NCBI RefSeq assembly: GCF_026008515.1
Contig: NZ_BQYM01000003.1
Span: 226,477-290,476, forward strand
Length of the DNA stretch: 64,000 bases
DNA from: Hoyosella levis
GTDB lineage: Bacteria; Actinomycetota; Actinomycetes; Mycobacteriales; Mycobacteriaceae
Reading direction: 5' to 3'
The notes under the pieces were generated by a model. It ran no database searches. It was not told where the DNA came from and worked only from the letters and a program-made list of their open reading frames with translations. Below, piece after piece: positions 1-8,636 of the stretch (its first letter is position 1; each line of letters begins with the position of its first letter). A program made the translations under genes and the position numbers.

Positions 1-55
1 GGCGACGCTGTCGCAACGTCCGGGATCAGCCCCGCGGCGCTCGTCCTGAGCCGCG

Positions 56-409
56 CTAGAGGTAGATGCCGAAGAAGTCCGCGAGGAACTTGCGGATGAT
101 GTCCTCGTTCGTCACCGGCGGCGCTGTCTCCACGGCGTGCGGGGCACGGTCCTCGTCGCTGCCTCGCATCCGTTCGAGCTGTCGCTCGATCTTGCGCAGC
201 TCGCGGCGCAGCTGGGTCCGGCTGAGGTCATCGTCGTCCTCTTCGTCGTCCTCGTCGTCATGCTGGTGGTAGGCGAGGACGACCGCATCGGTTCGGATCT
301 CCGAGGCGCCGGGCGGCCCGGCTCCGGGACTGGTTGTCGCGATGCCACCGAGCGCGAGGGCTGCGATCGCGAGGAGCGGCACGGTCGAGTGATGCACTGT
401 CATTTCCAT
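56..409 (-). CDS. Small acidic secreted protein, unknown function
   Basis: The 117-residue product starts with a hydrophobic signal-peptide-like segment (about residues 8-27, LLAIAALALGG). It then has an almost uninterrupted Asp/Glu run around residues 50-61 and a charged helical part rich in Arg and Glu, and ends in a hydrophobic tail (FLADFFGIYL). The acidic run could bind cations, but that is a guess. A GAGGTGG sequence lies just before the first ATG, and a second in-frame ATG at 403 is better spaced from it, so the true start may be 403. I recognise no family. The product may be exported and is probably not enzymatic. Confidence 0.5.
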   Translation of the reverse strand: MEMTVHHSTVPLLAIAALALGGIATTSPGAGPPGASEIRTDAVVLAYHQHDDEDDEEDDDDLSRTQLRRELRKIERQLERMRGSDEDRAPHAVETAPPVTNEDIIRKFLADFFGIYL

Positions 410-814
410 CCACCTCGTCTTTGAGCTGGTTGGGGCTGTCGAGCTTGGCCGATCGGGTGGGTTGCCATGTTCGTTGCCGCGGGCTGGACGGCGGTGTGCC
501 TAGCCCTTTTAGTCTATTCCCGCGGCGGGCGGACGAACCCGGGGATTGCCCGATTGGCGACACGCTGTTCCGCGTCGCGCGCTCGCGACGCCCTCGCGTC
601 CACCGATCCGCGCATCCTGGTGGTTCCGGGCACGCCATTCGGGCTCGGGGCATATCCTGCGTATTATCGACGTTCGGCGCGACTGGTCCATCCCGGCACG
701 GTGCCTGCACTGGTGCTGCAGCTCCCCGGGACTCGTGCTTCCCCGGGGCAGCCGGAGGAGCTCTCGATGGCCTAGTGCGCGCGTGTCCGGTTTAGCAGCG
801 AGCAAGGGAGACCA
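410..814. other. Intergenic stretch before glmU
   Basis: About 400 bases separate the small secreted-protein gene from glmU. An open frame at 467-775 has no Shine-Dalgarno and no recognisable protein. I see no tRNA cloverleaf, repeat or clear hairpin. The promoters for both flanking genes should lie here but cannot be placed confidently. Confidence 0.5.
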
Positions 815-2335
815 ATGCCGCAGACCCCCCGAGTGTCCGCCGTCCCACCGGGCCAGGAAGCGAGGACCGGCACCGCAGTGATCGTCCTCGCGGCCGGGGC
901 TGGGACGCGGATGAAGTCGGATCTGCCGAAGGTGCTGCACCGGATCGGTGGTCGCAGCATGGTGGGGCACGCGGTGCACGCGGCCGCGGGAGTGGAGCCG
1001 GACTCGATCATCGCTGTGGTGGGCCACCAGCGGGACAAGGTGATCGCGGAGGTCAAGGGGCTTTCCGAGCAGCTTGACCAGGAGGTCGCCACGGCTGTGC
1101 AGGAGGAGCAGAACGGCACCGGCCATGCCGTGCAGTGCGGGCTTGCGGCGGTGTCCCCGGACTTCCAGGGGACGGTCCTGGTCACGGCGGGGGACGTGCC
1201 ACTGCTGACCTCGACCGCCCTGGCCGATCTGCTGGCGGCGCACGGCACGGATGCCGCGGTTACGGTGATGACGTTCGAGGCTCCGCGGCCGCGGGGCTAT
1301 GGTCGCATCGTCCGCGACGAGGACGGGCTCGTCGCTCGTATCGTCGAGGAGGCCGACGCCACCGAGGAGCAGCGGCGCATCACCGAGGTCAATTCGGGCG
1401 TCTATGCCTTCGATGCGCAGGTGCTGCGATCCGCGCTGGCCCAGCTGGGCTCGGACAACGCGCAGGGCGAGCTGTACCTGACCGATGTGATCGCCATCGC
1501 TCGCGGCGAGGGGCGTATCGTGCGCGGCATGGTGCTCGACGATCCACACCTGGTGGCGGGGGCGAACGATCGCGTGCAGCTCGCGGCGCTGCGCAAGGAG
1601 CTGAACCGGCGCGTGCTCGAGGACTGGATGCGCGCGGGCGTGGATGTGGTGGACCCGGATACGACGTGGGTGGATGTGGATGTGCGGATCGGGCGCGATG
1701 TGGTCATCCAGCCCGGCGTGCAGCTGCTGGGCGGCACTGTGATCGGCGATCATGCCGAGGTGGGGCCGGACTCCACGCTTACCGATGTGCAGGTCGGCGA
1801 GGGCGCGCGGATCATCCGCACGCATGGGGAGCGCGCGATCGTCGGCGCCGCCACGGTCGTCGGCCCCTTCTCCTACCTGCGGCCGAAGTCGGTGATCGGC
1901 GATCATTGCAAGATCGGCGCGTATGTCGAGACCAAGAACGTGGATATCGGGGCGCACTCGAAGATCCCGCACCTGACCTACGCGGGCGACGCCACCATTG
2001 GCGAGCACACGAATATCGGCGCGTCGAGCGTGTTCGTCAATTATGACGGCGTGACCAAGCGCCGCACCGTCGTGGGCTCGCATGTCCGCGCGGGCTCTGA
2101 CACGATGTTCGTCGCCCCGGTGCGCATTGGTGATGGCGCCTACACGGGCGCCGGTACTGTGGTGAAGGACGATGTCCCGCCCGGGGCGCTCGCGGTGTCG
2201 GGTGGCAGGCAGCGCAATATCGAAGGCTGGGTCGAGCAGAATCGACCAGGAACCGGCGCGGCGAAGGCCGCGGCCAAGGCACGGCATGAAGTGAAAAACC
2301 CAACACAACCGATCGAGGATGGCGGGATCGAGTGA
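815..2335 (+). CDS. glmU: Bifunctional UDP-GlcNAc pyrophosphorylase / GlcN-1-P acetyltransferase
   Basis: GlmU acetylates glucosamine-1-phosphate and then couples it to UTP, giving UDP-GlcNAc for peptidoglycan and the arabinogalactan linker. The 506-residue product has an N-terminal nucleotidyltransferase domain starting with the [18 protein letters not shown] signature (residues ~26-43). A C-terminal left-handed beta-helix of hexapeptide repeats follows (~residue 270 onward), with the [15 protein letters not shown] segment typical of the acetyltransferase site. The tail is Ala/Lys-rich, as in mycobacterial GlmU. The ATG is preceded by AGGGAG. Its stop overlaps the GTG start of prs by four bases, so the two are translationally coupled, the same pairing as in Mycobacterium. 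Confidence 0.97.
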   Translation: MPQTPRVSAVPPGQEARTGTAVIVLAAGAGTRMKSDLPKVLHRIGGRSMVGHAVHAAAGVEPDSIIAVVGHQRDKVIAEVKGLSEQLDQEVATAVQEEQNGTGHAVQCGLAAVSPDFQGTVLVTAGDVPLLTSTALADLLAAHGTDAAVTVMTFEAPRPRGYGRIVRDEDGLVARIVEEADATEEQRRITEVNSGVYAFDAQVLRSALAQLGSDNAQGELYLTDVIAIARGEGRIVRGMVLDDPHLVAGANDRVQLAALRKELNRRVLEDWMRAGVDVVDPDTTWVDVDVRIGRDVVIQPGVQLLGGTVIGDHAEVGPDSTLTDVQVGEGARIIRTHGERAIVGAATVVGPFSYLRPKSVIGDHCKIGAYVETKNVDIGAHSKIPHLTYAGDATIGEHTNIGASSVFVNYDGVTKRRTVVGSHVRAGSDTMFVAPVRIGDGAYTGAGTVVKDDVPPGALAVSGGRQRNIEGWVEQNRPGTGAAKAAAKARHEVKNPTQPIEDGGIE

Positions 2336-3312
2336 GCGCATTTTCCGTTGACAACCAGAAGAACCTGATGCTGTTCTCCGGGCGAGCACACCCGGAGCTG
2401 GCCGAAGAGGTTGCGAAGGAACTCGACACCCACGTCACCCCCCAGACGGCGCGGGACTTCGCCAATGGCGAGATCTTCGTGCGGTTCGAGGAGTCGGTGC
2501 GCGGCTGCGACGCCTTTGTCATCCAATCGCATCCCTATCCGCTGAACAACTGGCTCATGGAGCAGTTGATCATGATCGATGCGCTCAAGCGCGGGTCCGC
2601 CAAGCGCATCACCGCGGTGCTGCCGTTCTTCCCGTACGCGCGGCAGGACAAGAAGCATCGTGGCCGCGAGCCCATCTCCGCCCGCCTGGTCGCGGACCTG
2701 CTCAAGACCGCCGGTGCCGACCGCATCATCACCGTTGACCTGCATACGGATCAGATCCAGGGCTTCTTCGACGGCCCCGTCGATCACATGCGCGCAGCTC
2801 CCCAGCTTGCTGGCCACGTGGCGAAGAAATACTCGCTCGACAAGATCACCGTGGTCTCCCCCGATTCGGGGCGCGTGCGCGTCGCGGAGAAGTGGGCCGA
2901 CCTGCTCGGTGGCGCGCCGCTCGCGTTCATCCACAAGACCCGTGATCCGCTGGTGCCCAACCAGGTCAAGTCCAACCGTGTCGTCGGCGAGGTGGAGGGG
3001 CGCACCTGCATCCTGATCGACGACATGATCGACACCGGTGGCACCATCGCTGGCGCGGTCGGCCTGCTCAAGGATTCCGGAGCGGGCGACGTCGTCATCG
3101 CCACGACCCACGGGGTGCTGTCCGATCCGGCCTCGGAGCGGCTCGCGAACTGCGGCGCCAAGGAAGTCATCGTCACCAACACCCTGCCGATGGCCCCCGA
3201 GAAGGATTTCGAGCAGCTGACCGTGCTGTCCATCGCTCCCCTGCTCGCGCAGACCATCCGCGAGGTCTTCGAGAACGGTTCCGTCACGTCGCTGTTCGAC
3301 GGCAGCGCCTAG
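2332..3312 (+). CDS. prs: Ribose-phosphate pyrophosphokinase (PRPP synthase)
   Basis: The enzyme transfers pyrophosphate from ATP to ribose-5-phosphate, making PRPP for nucleotides, His, Trp and, in this order, the decaprenyl-phosphoryl-arabinose precursor. The 326-residue product is normal length for class I PRPP synthases. It carries the [16 protein letters not shown]-site stretch, the [18 protein letters not shown] flexible-loop signature and the ribose-5-phosphate loop [12 protein letters not shown]. The GTG start sits in the GTGA overlap with glmU. A strong GC-rich hairpin follows the stop, so glmU-prs looks like a two-gene unit. Confidence 0.97.
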   Translation: MSAFSVDNQKNLMLFSGRAHPELAEEVAKELDTHVTPQTARDFANGEIFVRFEESVRGCDAFVIQSHPYPLNNWLMEQLIMIDALKRGSAKRITAVLPFFPYARQDKKHRGREPISARLVADLLKTAGADRIITVDLHTDQIQGFFDGPVDHMRAAPQLAGHVAKKYSLDKITVVSPDSGRVRVAEKWADLLGGAPLAFIHKTRDPLVPNQVKSNRVVGEVEGRTCILIDDMIDTGGTIAGAVGLLKDSGAGDVVIATTHGVLSDPASERLANCGAKEVIVTNTLPMAPEKDFEQLTVLSIAPLLAQTIREVFENGSVTSLFDGSA

Positions 3313-3324
3313 GCATCGAGCCAG

Positions 3325-3360
3325 CGCCCGGGCATGCAGCAAGCTGCGCGCCCGGGCGTT
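3325..3360 (+). terminator. Rho-independent-like terminator after prs
   Basis: The arms CGCCCGGGC and GCCCGGGCG enclose an inner GCAGC/GCTGC stem and are followed by TTTCG. It lies 12 bases after the prs stop. Confidence 0.75.
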
Positions 3361-3463
3361 TCGCGTGCGCTAGGCAGACGGCGGGCACCGTGCCCATAAC
3401 AAGTGCATACCCCTCAGCCGCATTGGCAGCGCCTGTCGGCGCGCACCGCTTAGCATCCGGTGC

Positions 3464-3979
3464 ATGATCCTCCGTCGAGCAGCATCCCGGGCCACGAGCA
3501 ACACGCGCGCGCGAATGGGATGCGTTGCCCTGCTGCATGCGCCCGTCCTGCTGCTCGCTGCGGCCACCCCGGCGATCGCGCAGCCCGCTGCCGGTCCGCC
3601 CGCGCCGCAGCAGCAGGTCACCCCGCAGGTGCCCGCGCCGGATGCCTCGGTCGCCGTCGAGGGCCGTGTGCTGGTGTTCGAGTTCCGCAACGACCGCAGC
3701 GAGCCATTGTCCTGCTTCGCTGCAGCCCAGTTCTTCGGACTACCGATCTCCCACATCGGGATGCCGCCCTTTGTGGTTGCGCCGCCGTGGGGCACCGCGC
3801 GCATCGAGATCGAGGTGCCGTTCCCTGGGGTCTATCGCCATGCGACGTCGTGCATGATCGGCGACGAGCCGCCCCCGCAGGATCCAGGGATGCTCGCCGC
3901 TGACCTGCTCTCGCCGATGGTCGCGAACACCGACCCGCAGGTGATGATGCATGTCGATCACACCGAGGTCCCCCACTGA
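3464..3979 (+). CDS. Hypothetical secreted protein
   Basis: The 171-residue product has a long charged N-region, a hydrophobic core (about residues 21-38) and a likely signal-peptidase site after AIA (about residue 39). A Pro/Gln-rich linker and a compact mature domain with two cysteines follow, a pair that could form one disulfide. There is no lipobox cysteine, so it is not a lipoprotein, although the equivalent M. tuberculosis interval between prs and rplY holds lpqT. An in-frame ATG at 3515 would give a more usual signal peptide. I recognise no family. GC-rich third positions support it being coding. Confidence 0.6.
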   Translation: MILRRAASRATSNTRARMGCVALLHAPVLLLAAATPAIAQPAAGPPAPQQQVTPQVPAPDASVAVEGRVLVFEFRNDRSEPLSCFAAAQFFGLPISHIGMPPFVVAPPWGTARIEIEVPFPGVYRHATSCMIGDEPPPQDPGMLAADLLSPMVANTDPQVMMHVDHTEVPH

Positions 3980-4139
3980 AGCGAGCCTGATTTCGTGCTG
4001 GCCGCCAGCAACCGCTACGATGGCGTGGTTGTCTCGGCGAGGGTGGCAGTCATGCCCCGTTATCGACGCGGCTGAGTAGGCACTACCTGCATCGGTTCCT
4101 CCGATGCTCTTGTGCGTTCTCGTGCGGGACTACACCACA

Positions 4140-4169
4140 GGTCCCCCGCGGATCCCCGCCGAGGGGACC
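4140..4169 (+). promoter_or_regulatory. Hairpin in the rplY leader
   Basis: Perfect 7-bp arms GGTCCCC and GGGGACC with a 16-nt centre lie 43 bases before the rplY start. It could be a leader structure, or chance in GC-rich DNA. Confidence 0.3.
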
Positions 4170-4212
4170 GTGCCAGGGAGACTTCCCGGAGAAACGACCA
4201 AGGAGCATCACA

Positions 4213-4842
4213 ATGGCTGATCGCATCAACCTCATTGCCGAGGAGCGCACCGAGTTCGGCAAGGGCCCGTCGCGCCGCGCGCGTGTGGCTTTCAAGATCC
4301 CCGCCGTCATGTACGGCCACGGCACCGATCCCATGCACCTGCTCCTGCCGGCCCTCGACTTCGCCGCTGTGCTCCGTAACCACGGCACCAACGCGATCCT
4401 GGCGCTCGACGTCAACGGCTCGAAGCACCTCGCGCTGGTCAAGTCTGTTGTCGCGCACCCGATCCGCCCTGTTATCCAGCACGTCGACCTGCTGGTCGTG
4501 CGGAAGGGCGAGAAGGTCAGCGTTGACATCCCGATCGTTGTCGTCGGCGATTCGGCACCGGATACCGTCGCTGCGCTCGACGCCTCCTCCGTGCCGGTCC
4601 TCGCGGACGTGTTCAACATTCCCGAGGAGTTCGAGGTCTCGGTCGAGGGCGCCGAGGCGGGCACCCAGATCCTGGCCAGCGACATCGAGCTGCCCGCTGA
4701 CTGCGAGCTCGACATCGATCCCGACACCCTCATCGTGAACGTCACCGAGGCGCGCGACGAGGACTACGGCGACGAGGACGAGGATTCCGCTGAGGGCGCC
4801 GCGGAGTCTGCCGGTGGCGAGGATTCCTCCAGCGAGGAGTGA
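4213..4842 (+). CDS. rplY: 50S ribosomal protein L25 (CTC/TL5 long form)
   Basis: L25 binds 5S rRNA in the large subunit. The 209-residue product is the long bacterial type. The N-terminal 5S-binding barrel (residues 1-~95) carries the typical ERTEFGKGPSRRARVAFKIPAVMYGHG opening. A C-terminal TL5 beta domain follows (~100-180), then a very acidic tail of Asp/Glu/Ser (~185-209) as in other actinobacterial L25 proteins. AAGGAG precedes the ATG. A terminator separates it from pth, the next gene on the same strand, in the same order as in mycobacteria. Confidence 0.96.
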   Translation: MADRINLIAEERTEFGKGPSRRARVAFKIPAVMYGHGTDPMHLLLPALDFAAVLRNHGTNAILALDVNGSKHLALVKSVVAHPIRPVIQHVDLLVVRKGEKVSVDIPIVVVGDSAPDTVAALDASSVPVLADVFNIPEEFEVSVEGAEAGTQILASDIELPADCELDIDPDTLIVNVTEARDEDYGDEDEDSAEGAAESAGGEDSSSEE

Positions 4843-4896
4843 TCCTGATTCCGGTCAGCTTGATCTACGGACTTCACTGACCGGTTAGCTACAGTT

Positions 4897-4930
4897 GGGG
4901 CGGCGCGCCGATGCATGGGCGCGCCGCCCC
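4897..4930 (+). terminator. Terminator between rplY and pth
   Basis: Perfect 13-bp arms (GGGGCGGCGCGCC and its complement) with an 8-nt loop are followed by GCTTGCTTGC. There is no long T-run, as is common in high-GC actinobacteria. Confidence 0.75.
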
Positions 4931-4981
4931 GCTTGCTTGCCGCGCCAGGTGGTCCTGGCCCGCACGGAAAGGCGCCACGAA

Positions 4982-5551
4982 GTGACGACCATTGTTGCCG
5001 GGCTCGGCAACCCGGGCCCGAAGTACGAGCTCACCCGCCACAATGTTGGCTTCCTTGTCGCGGATGTACTCGCCGACCGCGGCGCGGCCCGCTGGTCGGT
5101 CCATAAGGCCAGCAAGGCGGATGTCGTCGAGACCCGCCATGGTGGCGAGAAGCTGATCGTGATGAAGCCGCGCTCGTACATGAACCTGTCGGGGCAATCC
5201 GTCGGCGCCCTCGCGAAGTACCTGTCGGTCCCGCCGGAGCAGGTGATCGCGATCCACGACGACCTTGATCTCGACCTCGGGACGATCCGGCTCAAGCTCG
5301 GCGGCGGCGAGGGCGGGCACAACGGCCTGCGCTCGCTCACCCAGCACCTCGGCACCCGCGACTACCTGCGGGTGCGCATCGGTGTGGGGCGTCCGCCCGG
5401 ACGGATGGACGCGGCGGCATACGTGCTCAAGCCCTTCGCCAAGGCCGAGCGGGACCTGCTCGGTGTCGTGGTGGAGGAGGCCGCCGATGCTGTCGAGGCA
5501 CTCGTGGACCTAGGGCTCGAGGCCGCCCAGAACCAGGTGCACGCGCGGTAG
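4982..5551 (+). CDS. pth: Peptidyl-tRNA hydrolase
   Basis: Pth cleaves the ester bond of peptidyl-tRNAs that drop off ribosomes. The chosen GTG start has GGAAAGG upstream and gives a 189-residue protein beginning [21 protein letters not shown], the family signature that includes the catalytic His of TRHN. The other conserved blocks, [11 protein letters not shown] and HDDLDLDLG and [12 protein letters not shown], are all present. The open frame extends upstream to 4895, but that part runs through the rplY terminator and is unlikely to be translated. Confidence 0.96.
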   Translation: MTTIVAGLGNPGPKYELTRHNVGFLVADVLADRGAARWSVHKASKADVVETRHGGEKLIVMKPRSYMNLSGQSVGALAKYLSVPPEQVIAIHDDLDLDLGTIRLKLGGGEGGHNGLRSLTQHLGTRDYLRVRIGVGRPPGRMDAAAYVLKPFAKAERDLLGVVVEEAADAVEALVDLGLEAAQNQVHAR

Positions 5552-5556
5552 GACGC

Positions 5557-5598
5557 GCGCCTGTGTCACTGCGCCTGTGTCACTGCGCCTGTGTCATT
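5557..5598. repeat. Three tandem 14-bp repeats between pth and thioesterase genes
   Basis: GCGCCTGTGTCACT occurs twice exactly and a third time with one change (CATT). The last copy contains the stop codon of the minus-strand thioesterase gene. Confidence 0.85.
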
Positions 5599-6037
5599 GC
5601 GGGGCGTGGATCAGGCAGGTGGTGGTCCCGTGGGCAACGAGACGGCCCTGGTCGTCGACGACACGTCCTTCTGCGGTCGCGGTCGAGCGTCCGCCGTGGA
5701 TGACGGTGCCAGTGCCGATCAGCTGGCGGCCATCCGTGGGCACCATGCGGATGTAGTTGACCTTGAGCTCGAGGGTGCTATAGCCCACCCCGGGACCAAG
5801 AGTGGAATGGACGGCGCAGCCCATGACGGAGTCGAGCAGGGTCGCGCAGATGCCTCCGTGGACGGTGCCGAGGGGGTTGGCGAAGTCGGGCCGGGTGGTG
5901 ATCGTGAACGACACTGTCCCCTTGTCGATCTCGGCGCTCTCCATGCCAAGAAGGGTCCAGATGCCGGTGGGCTGGTCCTCGGATGTGGTGATCGCCCTGA
6001 GCAGCTCGAGGCCGCTGGGAAGTTCCTGGCTAGTCAT
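5594..6037 (-). CDS. PaaI-type hotdog-fold acyl-CoA thioesterase
   Basis: The 147-residue product is typical of single-hotdog PaaI/YbgC-like thioesterases, which hydrolyse acyl- or aryl-CoA. The sequence around residues 56-68 reads PLGTVHGGICATL, the active-site HGG motif at the start of the hot-dog helix. KVNYIRMV and the C-terminal GTTTCLI strand also fit. It is divergent from a TetR gene, and the 95-bp gap between them holds two matching operators, so the TetR product probably controls it. Substrate is unknown; detoxification of an aromatic or lipophilic CoA ester is a guess. Confidence 0.85.
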   Translation of the reverse strand: MTSQELPSGLELLRAITTSEDQPTGIWTLLGMESAEIDKGTVSFTITTRPDFANPLGTVHGGICATLLDSVMGCAVHSTLGPGVGYSTLELKVNYIRMVPTDGRQLIGTGTVIHGGRSTATAEGRVVDDQGRLVAHGTTTCLIHAPQ

Positions 6038-6055
6038 GGTTGACGCTCCTCACCG

Positions 6056-6073
6056 ATAGACCACTCGGTCCAT
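6056..6073. promoter_or_regulatory. TetR operator copy 1
   Basis: ATAGACCACTCGGTCCAT has GACC/GGTC half-sites and closely matches the second copy 41 bp away in reverse complement. It resembles the TAGACC-type boxes bound by LmrA/YxaF regulators. Confidence 0.65.
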
Positions 6074-6096
6074 CCCTGGTTGCAGCGTACCCTGGG

Positions 6097-6114
6097 ATAG
6101 ACCAGATGGTCCAT
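6097..6114. promoter_or_regulatory. TetR operator copy 2
   Basis: ATAGACCAGATGGTCCAT has perfect GACCA/TGGTC half-sites 2 bp apart. It lies 18 bases before the TetR start, suggesting autorepression. Confidence 0.7.
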
Positions 6115-6132
6115 AGACGGAAGGTGTGCTCC

Positions 6133-6723
6133 ATGGCACCAGGCCCGAGGGAACGCTTGCTCGCGAGCGCCATCGCCCTGATGCGCGAGCGCGGCGTCCA
6201 TGCGACCGGCCTGTCCGACCTCCTCGAGCACAGCAAGACCGCGCGCGGATCCATCTACCAGCACTTTCCCGGTGGAAAATCCGAGCTCATGGAGCAAGCA
6301 ACGCTCCGCGCCGGCCAGGTGATCCTCCAGCGGTTCGAACGCCTGCTAGCCGACCTGACTCCCGCTGATGCCGTGGGCGCTCTCATCGGGGACTGGATCA
6401 CGATCCTGCGCGCGACCGATTTCGCCCACGGCTGCCCGATCCTCGCGGCCGCCCAGAGCGGTCCCTCGGAGCCCGGCATCCAGGCAGCCGCCGCAACAGT
6501 ATTCGAGCAATGGTCCGGCCTCATCGCTGCGGCTCTCGTGGATCGCGGAGCGCCGCAGGAGCACGCGAGGTCCCTTGCCTCGAGCGTCGTGGCAGCCGTC
6601 GAGGGCGCGATCGCCCGCAGTACCGCTGCGCGGAGCACCACGCCCCTCGCGGAAGTCCGGGCGATACTCGTCCCGCTCGTGGAGCAGGCCACGCAGCATC
6701 GCGCGCCCACGACCGCATCCTAG
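6133..6723 (+). CDS. TetR-family regulator, LmrA/YxaF type
   Basis: This is a 196-residue one-component repressor. The N-terminal HTH region reads RGVHATGLSDLLEHSKTARGSIYQHFPGGKSELM, the hallmark of the LmrA/YxaF branch, whose members often answer to flavonoids or other aromatics. The C-terminal half is the ligand-binding helical domain. I prefer the ATG at 6133, preceded by GGAAGGTG. An earlier ATG at 6040 in the same frame would translate through the operators. It likely represses itself and the divergent thioesterase through the two 18-bp sites. Confidence 0.88.
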   Translation: MAPGPRERLLASAIALMRERGVHATGLSDLLEHSKTARGSIYQHFPGGKSELMEQATLRAGQVILQRFERLLADLTPADAVGALIGDWITILRATDFAHGCPILAAAQSGPSEPGIQAAAATVFEQWSGLIAAALVDRGAPQEHARSLASSVVAAVEGAIARSTAARSTTPLAEVRAILVPLVEQATQHRAPTTAS

Positions 6724-6768
6724 GGAACTAGCCCTGGGACCGCAGTGGGCGCGCGAAGCGCGAGAAAC

Positions 6769-8403
6769 TCAGTCCGCGACGAGGTTCGCCGAGCTCGACC
6801 GGCGGAGCTTGCCCGAAGGAGTCTTCGGGATGCTGCCGGGCGCGAGCACCGCTACCGTGCGGGGCCGCACACCAACCTCGGCGAACACCGCGTGAACCAC
6901 GTCGTGATGGATGCGCGCGACCTCGTCGGGGTCATCATGCGCCTTCGTCTCGACCGCCACCGCGAAGCTCTCGCGCCGCTCCCCCGCATCGAGCCGCACC
7001 GCCACAGCAGCACCGGGGCGAACGCCTTCGACGGTGCCCGCCGCGCGCTCGATATCGGTCGGGTAGATGTTGCGGCCACCCATGATGATGACGTCCTTCG
7101 CGCGGCCGCACACCACGATCTCGTGATCCTCGGTGAAGTAGCCGATGTCACCGGTGTTGAGCCAGCCCTCGGCATCCTGGGTCGGCTTCTCGCCATCGAC
7201 GGTGATGTAGCCGGGGCTGACGGCCTTGCCCCGGACCTCGATGGTGCCCACGCCGCGCGCCGGCAGCTCTGTGCCGTCGGCATCAACGACGCGCCCCTCG
7301 AGATTGGGCACGAGCGGGCCGAGCTGGACGAGGCGTCGCAGGTTGCCCTTGGTTGCGGGAACGGCATTGTGCATTCCCTCGAGCAGGTCCGCGTCCACGA
7401 CGTCGACCTTCATGCCCTCGCCAACGTTGGCGAACGAGATGGCCAGCGTGGTCTCTGCCATGCCGTACGCCGGCACGAGCGCCTCCCGGGGCAGGCCAAA
7501 GCGCGCGCCGGCCTCGAGCAAGGTCTCCATCGTGTCGGGATCGATGGGCTCGGCCCCGCTCATCGCGACCTTCATCGCGGACAGGTCGTACGCGCCCTCG
7601 GGGGCCTGGCGGAGCCTGCGCGCGAGCAGGGACCATGCGAAGTTGGGCGCGGAGGTGATGGTTCCCCGGTACTTGGTGATCAGCTCCGCCCACAGCAGCG
7701 GCGACTGCAGGAAGTCCAGCGGAGTCACGTTGACGGTCTCGCAGCCCATCTGCATCGGCGTCGTGAGGAACCCGACCATGCCCATGTCGTGGAACAGCGG
7801 CAGCCAGCTGACCATCACATCATTGCCATAGTCATACTTGGCGGCGGCGAGCATCGCGTGCGCGTTGGTGTGGAAGTTCTCATGCGTGATGCGCACGGCC
7901 TTCGGCGAGCCCGTGGACCCTGACGTGAGCTGCAGCAGAGCCGTATCCTGCTCGTCGGTCTCCACCGGGTCGATCGGCGAGTTGCCCTGGAGCTGGTCGA
8001 TCGTGACGACGGTGATGCCACGCTGCTCGAGCACGGGCACAACAGGCTCGAACGGAGCACTGATGACGACTGCCCGGGCCTTGATCATCTCGATCACCAG
8101 CTGGGTCTCCTCGGCCCAGTGCGCGAGATCAGTGCGGGGCGTGGGCTGGTGCAGCATGGTGACCGAGGCGCCGCGCATCCAGATCGACTGGACCGCCGGC
8201 GCTATCTCCACCGGCTGGCCGGCGAGGATGCCCACCGCGTCACCGTGACCGATCCCCGCCTTCGCGAGCCCACCGGCCATGCGGCGCGCTACCTCGTGCA
8301 CCTCGCCCCAGGTCTGCCGCAAAGGGGCATCCGGCTCGCCGGTGACCAGGCCTGCCTTGCTATTGGCGGCAGTTGCATACATTTCGTCCGTGAAGCGAGA
8401 CAA
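6769..8403 (-). CDS. Fatty acyl-AMP ligase / acyl-CoA synthetase-like (pks16 orthologue by position)
   Basis: This is a member of the ANL adenylating superfamily, 544 residues. It has the phosphate-binding loop [11 protein letters not shown] (~159-169), the [11 protein letters not shown] stretch typical of the FAAL/FadD group, the A5-type YGMAE motif, the TGD hinge region (LNTGDIGY) and the C-terminal catalytic Lys in PSGKLRR (~535). It activates a carboxylic acid as acyl-AMP; whether the acceptor is CoA or a carrier protein cannot be read off. Its place between pth and ispE/rsmA matches M. tuberculosis Rv1013 (pks16), an acyl ligase despite the name. It is convergent with the TetR gene and divergent from prfC. 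Confidence 0.87.
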   Translation of the reverse strand: MSRFTDEMYATAANSKAGLVTGEPDAPLRQTWGEVHEVARRMAGGLAKAGIGHGDAVGILAGQPVEIAPAVQSIWMRGASVTMLHQPTPRTDLAHWAEETQLVIEMIKARAVVISAPFEPVVPVLEQRGITVVTIDQLQGNSPIDPVETDEQDTALLQLTSGSTGSPKAVRITHENFHTNAHAMLAAAKYDYGNDVMVSWLPLFHDMGMVGFLTTPMQMGCETVNVTPLDFLQSPLLWAELITKYRGTITSAPNFAWSLLARRLRQAPEGAYDLSAMKVAMSGAEPIDPDTMETLLEAGARFGLPREALVPAYGMAETTLAISFANVGEGMKVDVVDADLLEGMHNAVPATKGNLRRLVQLGPLVPNLEGRVVDADGTELPARGVGTIEVRGKAVSPGYITVDGEKPTQDAEGWLNTGDIGYFTEDHEIVVCGRAKDVIIMGGRNIYPTDIERAAGTVEGVRPGAAVAVRLDAGERRESFAVAVETKAHDDPDEVARIHHDVVHAVFAEVGVRPRTVAVLAPGSIPKTPSGKLRRSSSANLVAD

Positions 8404-8636
8404 CGTTCTCTCCTAGAACAATGCGGTGGGCCCGGCGGATATCCGAAGGAACCCTCATGTTAGATACCTCTTGTTGTATACGCCACGTTATGCGCCACAG
8501 TCCAGGGTGTGTCACAACCTTGACCAACTGTCGCGCACGATTCCGGCGCGGATCCGGCGACGAGTACCCTTGCTGAGGACGCACGACACCCCAGCCCCCG
8601 CTCACGGCGGCATGACTCATCAGCAAGGAACGCACG

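Noticed and set aside
467..775. 102-residue plus-strand frame before glmU
   Set aside because: No ribosome site, no recognisable protein, unusual composition; left as intergenic.
509..2389. 626-residue open frame on the minus strand opposite glmU
   Set aside because: Composition is the His/Arg/Asp-rich shadow typical of antisense frames in high-GC genes; glmU on the plus strand is unambiguous.
6769..8403. Polyketide synthase suggested by the pks16 name of the positional orthologue
   Set aside because: The protein is a 544-residue adenylating enzyme only; no ketosynthase or carrier domain is present and no biosynthetic cluster surrounds it.
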